In this document: positions 59,492 to 64,000 of the stretch, in pieces
How positions within the stretch are numbered: the first letter of the stretch is position 1
Layout: the number at the start of each line of letters is the position of its first letter
The notes under the pieces: model-generated
Seen by the model: only the letters and a program-made list of their open reading frames with translations
Databases searched by the model: none
What the model was told of the DNA's origin: nothing
Translations under genes and position numbers: made by a program
Source: Lota lota
Taxonomy: Eukaryota > Chordata > Actinopteri > Gadiformes > Lotidae
Direction: 5' to 3'
DNA length: 64,000 bases
Assembly: GCA_026745465.1 (NCBI GenBank)
Contig: JACYXH010000826.1
Coordinates: forward strand, 3,551,792-3,615,791

Positions 59492-60395
59492 AACGATAAA
59501 TCTGGCTCCCTTGATATACTGGAGTATTTCAACCTCAGCAAAGATGTACTTGGCACCAAGAAAGAGTTTGCTGAGAGCTCCGAGGACAACGTAGGATTCA
59601 TCACTGCAGACCAATTCAATCATATTCTGGCAGCCAACGGTCATTATGCTATTTGAATAATACTTTAAGAACATAGAGAGATAAACCATGTTATCCTGTC
59701 TTAAAAGGAGTAAGATTTGACATGCACAAATCGCTTTAAATTGCCACTATATGAGCAGGTTGTATGCACAAGCTAGAGCAGGCTGCAGTACACTTACCGG
59801 CCAAAGGGGATCTGCAAGCTCATGTTTTATTTTCTCTGGCATATGCGTCCGGTCCCTCTGCCATTCAGACAGATTTCAAACAGACCTGACCCGAGTCGGA
59901 CCAGTCACAACCGTTTATCTAATATGGGGCAGGTTTATCACGATGATTGAACAGAGGGGTGCCCTATGGGAGGGCCATTTAGGAATATTCATAAACAACC
60001 AAGATGGCTGCCATTGATGCCTTACACGTTTCGTTACTACGATCTATTCAATTTCTTCCCAAAGCATTTTGGTCTTTGCCCATTGATAATGCCCTTTGGA
60101 AACCGAAAATTAACTGAGCCTCAACCGCACTTGTGTTGACCCATTCCTACACACTACAGCATTCCTTCACATTGTCAACATGTGTAATAATAATAACTAC
60201 ACATTAATTCACCTTCTGGTGTAGCTATCTGTTGTGTTGTAATTGTCCTTAACGTAATTGTTAAAAGTGTACCGTAATCAATATAGTATTTGTTATAGTT
60301 GTACTGGTAATAGTACAAACAACAAAACACCCGAATGGCACAGATCATATTGTTTTTTCCTCTTTCCTCAGTTCATCCAGGCAGTTATAATGTGA

Positions 60396-61785
60396 AGCCA
60401 ACCACAACCACATCCCCAAGACATTTCTTTAACCTTGTATTTACTTTAGACGTTTCAACATAATCAATTGTTATTTTGTGTGAAGTTGTTACTTTCTTCA
60501 AGTTTGTCAATATTCCTAATACAATCAGCTGTGTGATTTGTTTTCTGAATATGGCAAAAATATTTAGTCAGGACAATGCCCGTTGTAATGGAAACGTGTT
60601 CACACTTGATTAACAGGTCAGTTGTTCAATATAATAAAGTTGATCAAATAAAATAACATTTTGTGGAACAAAAATTCTGTGACATTGAGCAACTCCTCTT
60701 GCCTGGCTTTTTGTCTCATAACGTAATAAGATTAATTAGACAATATTACATGTTACATCCCTTGTTACATAGTTATTACTATAATTAACAACGACACTAT
60801 ATGTGTTATGTAATTAGTGTAGGCCTACTTTCATCAACTGCATGAACTTCAGCTACAATTGTCCCACATTTGTATTGCTCAAATTGATTGTTTTGGAGAA
60901 AAACAACACGAACAATCCGTCTGACAATGTCGATTCAAATAACATTGCTTACCTAGTTACTTTCAGTTCATGTCATGTATTCATATTTAGTACACACATC
61001 ATATGTGTGTAATGTGTGTGGTTCCTGATTATCAAAGTTAAATAATACATTAATAAATTGTGTATGATTAAGACCTCCTTTTTCCCTATATAACCAATAC
61101 CACACATCGCAGATGCAGTGTGGTTTCTCACCAGCAGGTGGAGCCAGAGACCTAATCTTGGCCATCGGATGGCTCCAAACCAACAAGTATCACATTGCAT
61201 CTGTTTCAGAGTTTCTGAAATCTGGAAACTGTTAACAACAACCTTTAATTAGCATGTTGTGCTGTGTATGTATTTATGACAACCAATTATATGCACATTT
61301 AGGTATTGTTTGCTCGTGCTCTTACAAATGCTCATTCAAATTAAACTTGATCCAACCAAAAGCATATATGTTTACAAAGAATCTGGTAACACTTTATTAT
61401 TGGTCCAAAAAACGGTAGACAAAATGTTCGATATTGAAATAACGATCCCATCAAAAAGCAACAAAAATGCATCTCCAAATCCAAGATATTTTCTGCTATA
61501 TTTTACAATCGCGCTATGTTCCTTGGATTTTAACAAAAGTTAAATGAACTTTGATATACTCCCCTCCAAGGTGCTTTCAGCTCCACAATGACCTGTAAGG
61601 CATTTGTTCAAACCTTCGAAAAGACTAACACCGTTCAGTTATTGCACACAATTCTCAATGCTAGGATTTCCTTGCAACACTGGAGTCACTTCTAACATAA
61701 GTTTAGAGCAAATAGTTTTTATTAACGTGTGATTTGACGAAATAGACTCACAGGCATCAACATAGAGAGTCATGCGCATAACACA
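60396..61785. other. Intergenic, no gene seen
   Basis: AT-rich sequence. AATAAA at about 60633 could end a transcript of the sorcin-like locus. TTTATT at 61718-61723 reads AATAAA on the minus strand, downstream of the candidate exon at 61786-61875. Confidence 0.5.
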
Positions 61786-61875
61786 CTAAAGGTCTTCGTC
61801 ATCGTCATCATCATCGTCTTCTTCATCATCGTGCGTGGCTGAACCGATCTTTATGACCAGGATGTGCAGGATGAG
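61786..61875 (-). CDS. Candidate terminal coding exon with poly-acidic C-terminus
   Basis: Read on the minus strand, a good acceptor (aatcttttcttag) precedes 30 codons including the stop: a hydrophobic LILHILVIKIG, then SATHDDEED, a run of Asp and the end DEDL. The other two frames close sooner. A minus-strand AATAAA lies about 65 nt past the stop. Earlier exons would lie to the right, at least partly beyond the window. I do not recognise the protein. The acidic run partly reflects a GAT/GAC trinucleotide repeat, so a chance ORF is possible. Confidence 0.4.
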   Translation of the reverse strand, partial: LILHILVIKIGSATHDDEEDDDDDDDEDL

Positions 61876-61928
61876 CTAAGAAAAGATTTAATATCCTGAG
61901 TACACATATTTTGGGGCTGATTTATTGT

Positions 61929-61930
<2 letters not shown>

Positions 61931-61990
<60 letters not shown>
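61931..61990. repeat. (GT)n microsatellite
   Basis: Pure GT tract upstream of the candidate acidic exon. Confidence 0.95.
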
Positions 61991-61994
<4 letters not shown>

Positions 61995-62405
61995 CTATAG
62001 ATTGGGCTTATTTAGACGTCAGAGTTGTAATAAAGTGCTCTTTGAGAAGACGCAAATATCACAACACTGGCCCTTGAGGCTTAAGGGTCTCACTAAACAC
62101 AGAGCCCTGCTCTTTGTTCTACACAACCAGCAAACACACACACCCACGCAAATATATATACGTGTGTGTGTGTGTGTCCCTGTTTTTTCTTGGAGCCAAG
62201 TAGTGACTGTGATAACATGGGGACGAGCAGAGGAATAAAGTGAACTTTAACCTCTAATGATGTACAGTTTAGTCACCTTTTATTAAGTATTTAACTGTCC
62301 TGGTGTCTACTCTCTGTTATTTGGTCTGTGTTCTCTACTCTCTGGTCTTTGGTTAGTCAGTTGATTGAGGTATAGACAGTTAAAAAAATAACAAACTTCT
62401 GTTTA

Positions 62406-62585
62406 TATAGGTAAGTTGATACATAGATCAGATTAGATATATAGATACATAGATGAAACCAGATGGATAAATAGATAGATACATAGATATACAGATGAAT
62501 AAATAGATAGATACATAGATACCCAGATGGATAAATAGATAGATACATAGATACATTGATACACAGATGGATATATAGATAACAC
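62406..62585. repeat. GATA-rich tetranucleotide array
   Basis: Imperfect GATA/GATACATA/GGATAAATA units over about 180 nt. Confidence 0.9.
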
Positions 62586-62788
62586 AGAGATATGATGATG
62601 GAGCTTTTATTGTGGCTGTACGTGTAAGTTATTGCCTGAGGTCAGGAAACAGGTTTTACTGGTGAATTATAGCTCTGATAAGTCTTAACGAGCAGAGGGT
62701 CGTTAAAACAACCTAATTGGAAAATTAAACTGCTCTAGTGGTTCGACTCTCACTGGTGACCCTGATCCCTTCTGTATCTGTGTGTTTT

Positions 62789-62791
62789 AGT

Positions 62792-62838
<47 letters not shown>

Positions 62839-63009
62839 TGTCTGCATGTGTGTTGCCTGCTTGAATGTGTTTGCTTGTGGATACGCAAACCTCTGTTTGT
62901 GTGCCCATTTGTGGTCTTATATGCGTGGGTGTATTTTAACCTGCCATTGTGTTTCAAAAGTATGCCTTTCTGAATGAATGAAACTGAGGAGGATGTTTTT
63001 CCTCTAAAG

Positions 63010-63045
<36 letters not shown>
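62789..63045. repeat. Two GT microsatellites flanking unique sequence
   Basis: GT tracts at about 62793-62842 and 63010-63042. No exon seen between them. Confidence 0.9.
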
Positions 63046-63858
63046 ATATGGGTGTTTACATACACATGTTTGCAGGAGTAGGTGTAGAGAGGCGAGATTT
63101 TGTGTCTACATGCGCACCAATCCAGTTAGCCATTAACACAGAGGCCATCTTGTATTACCTACCTCCCTTGTTTGATTTGAAGTAAAAAAAAAAAAAAACT
63201 TCTCTTGTTTTTTTTACAATCCTGCCTCCTGAAAGCACTCTTCCTCCTTGTCCCCCCACACCCTCCCTGTCACCGATACGCCTGCACATGAAAGCCTCGC
63301 ACTGTTCATGCAACAATGGATGGCTTGTGTGCTGTGTTGCTACCTTAAAATGCTACCTTCCCTGTCTTTCCACTATTGGAGAATCATTAGAAAAAGAAGT
63401 CTGAGGAATTATTGGAAGAAGAGTGAATGTTTGACATTTAAAATCACACGGACATGATCGCTAAACCAACCAAAGGGTTTGAAAAAGGGATTTGGATGAA
63501 TTATTGATGAGTCAAAAATATCTTAAGATGCACTTTATTAACCCCAGATGGGACATTTGGATACATAAAGCAAGGTTTTTCATCTTAAAAAAAAAGAAGT
63601 GATCTTGTTTTTCCTCAAGTCAAGTTAAGTTAAGTTATTAAGTTAATGGTCAATGTTTTGTTGCTAGCACAACAGAGGCGATCGATACTGGTTGTCAGGT
63701 GAAGCTTAATGTGCGCTACTCATAACCACTATCAGCAGTGAAAGAGTGTTATCTGGGGATCTCTAGTGTTTATCCAGTTTCTCCATTGAAAGATGGATGT
63801 AGACTCTCAGAGCTGGGACTCGGGTCAATGTTTACCTCTCACCTCTTTTATCGACCAG

Positions 63859-63968
63859 GGGGCCGGTATGGCCTGCACCGAGGGGCCTACACCCATGAGG
63901 CCCCTGGCTTCTCCAGAGCTCTCGCCCTGGCTCTCTCTCTCCCCCTTCCCCAACTCCATTCAGAAAAG
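63859..63968 (+). CDS. Weak candidate exon at the window edge
   Basis: A plausible acceptor (ctcttttatcgaccag) and donor (AAAAG|gtgagg) bound 110 nt. One frame contains ATG at 63868 (MACTEGPTPMRPLASPELSP...). Another is also open throughout (RYGLHRGAYTHEAPGFSRAL...). I cannot choose between them and recognise no family. Confidence 0.25.
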
Positions 63969-64000
63969 GTGAGGTCGTTAGGATACAGGTGTATTTGTAA

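Larger units (their letters stand above)
56687..60395 (+). pseudogene. Sorcin-like penta-EF-hand paralogue, degraded or divergent
   Basis: Candidate coding pieces on the sri strand: 56687-56767 (MQNGGAEEMKRVIENALFAE...), 58392-58455 (RLNAEDVLAKLEEEGSALRG), 58544-58587 (LSLNTAHLLVTFKD), 59492-59639 (DKSGSLDILEYF ...) and 60372-60395 (FIQAVIM, stop). Two have exactly the length of the matching sri exons (44 and 148 nt) and the same phases, and the last mirrors sri's final exon. EF2 keeps a canonical loop (D-N-D-K-S-G-S-L-D-I-L-E). EF3 (SEDNVGFITADQ) has lost calcium ligands. Counterparts of sri exons 6 and 7 were not found. The donor after 59639 (GTCATT) is poor; reading on gives ILAANGHYAI and a stop. 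The first piece runs into a GA repeat with no donor. It could be a pseudogene or a truncated gene; the open frames argue for fairly recent or partial loss. Confidence 0.55.

Noticed and set aside
59640-60371. Search for counterparts of sri exons 6 and 7 in the paralogue
   Set aside because: No frame shows the [12 protein letters not shown] or [10 protein letters not shown] blocks, and no exon could be supported.

Overview
The window is vertebrate nuclear DNA, almost certainly from a ray-finned fish. Genes are split by GT-AG introns. CA/GT, GATA and GA microsatellites are abundant, and there are Tc1-like, DIRS-like and LINE remnants of fish type. The spliced proteins match vertebrate families. 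All exon structures were assembled by hand from splice signals, phase and protein similarity; each listed multi-exon CDS sums to a multiple of three unless stated otherwise.

Left part (1-9171): cfap418 (C8orf37) lies on the minus strand in six exons, with a tRNA-Ser(AGA) just upstream. A decayed DIRS-like retrotransposon (about 2.7-4.3 kb) is flanked by inverted repeats. cd83, on the minus strand in five exons, has a perfect kappaB-type site and a GC box just upstream of its start and a 25-bp perfect hairpin just after its stop.

Middle (9172-30478): a direct tandem duplication of a unit of about 10.65 kb. Each copy carries a LINE reverse-transcriptase scrap, a dead Tc1-like element with 236 residues of transposase, and one five-exon plus-strand gene. 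That gene encodes a 153-residue, cysteine-rich, probably membrane-anchored protein that I do not recognise. Both copies are open and splice-competent. Their exons 1-3 are identical, but exons 4 and 5 differ, including six substitutions in five adjacent codons.

Right part (31451-60395): a 26-exon minus-strand collagen-chain gene (658 aa, FACIT-like C-terminal half, acidic tyrosine-rich N-terminus). snrnp48, a U11/U12 minor-spliceosome protein, follows on the minus strand in nine exons. Sorcin (sri) is divergent to it, on the plus strand in eight exons. Downstream of sri lies a damaged or divergent sorcin-like penta-EF-hand paralogue. sri and this paralogue share an intron with a U12-type donor (GTATCCTY) and branch site at the same place in the second EF-hand.

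Far right (60396-64000): one candidate minus-strand terminal exon with a poly-acidic tail, microsatellites, and one weak plus-strand exon candidate at the edge. No prokaryotic features, CRISPR arrays or rRNA genes were seen.
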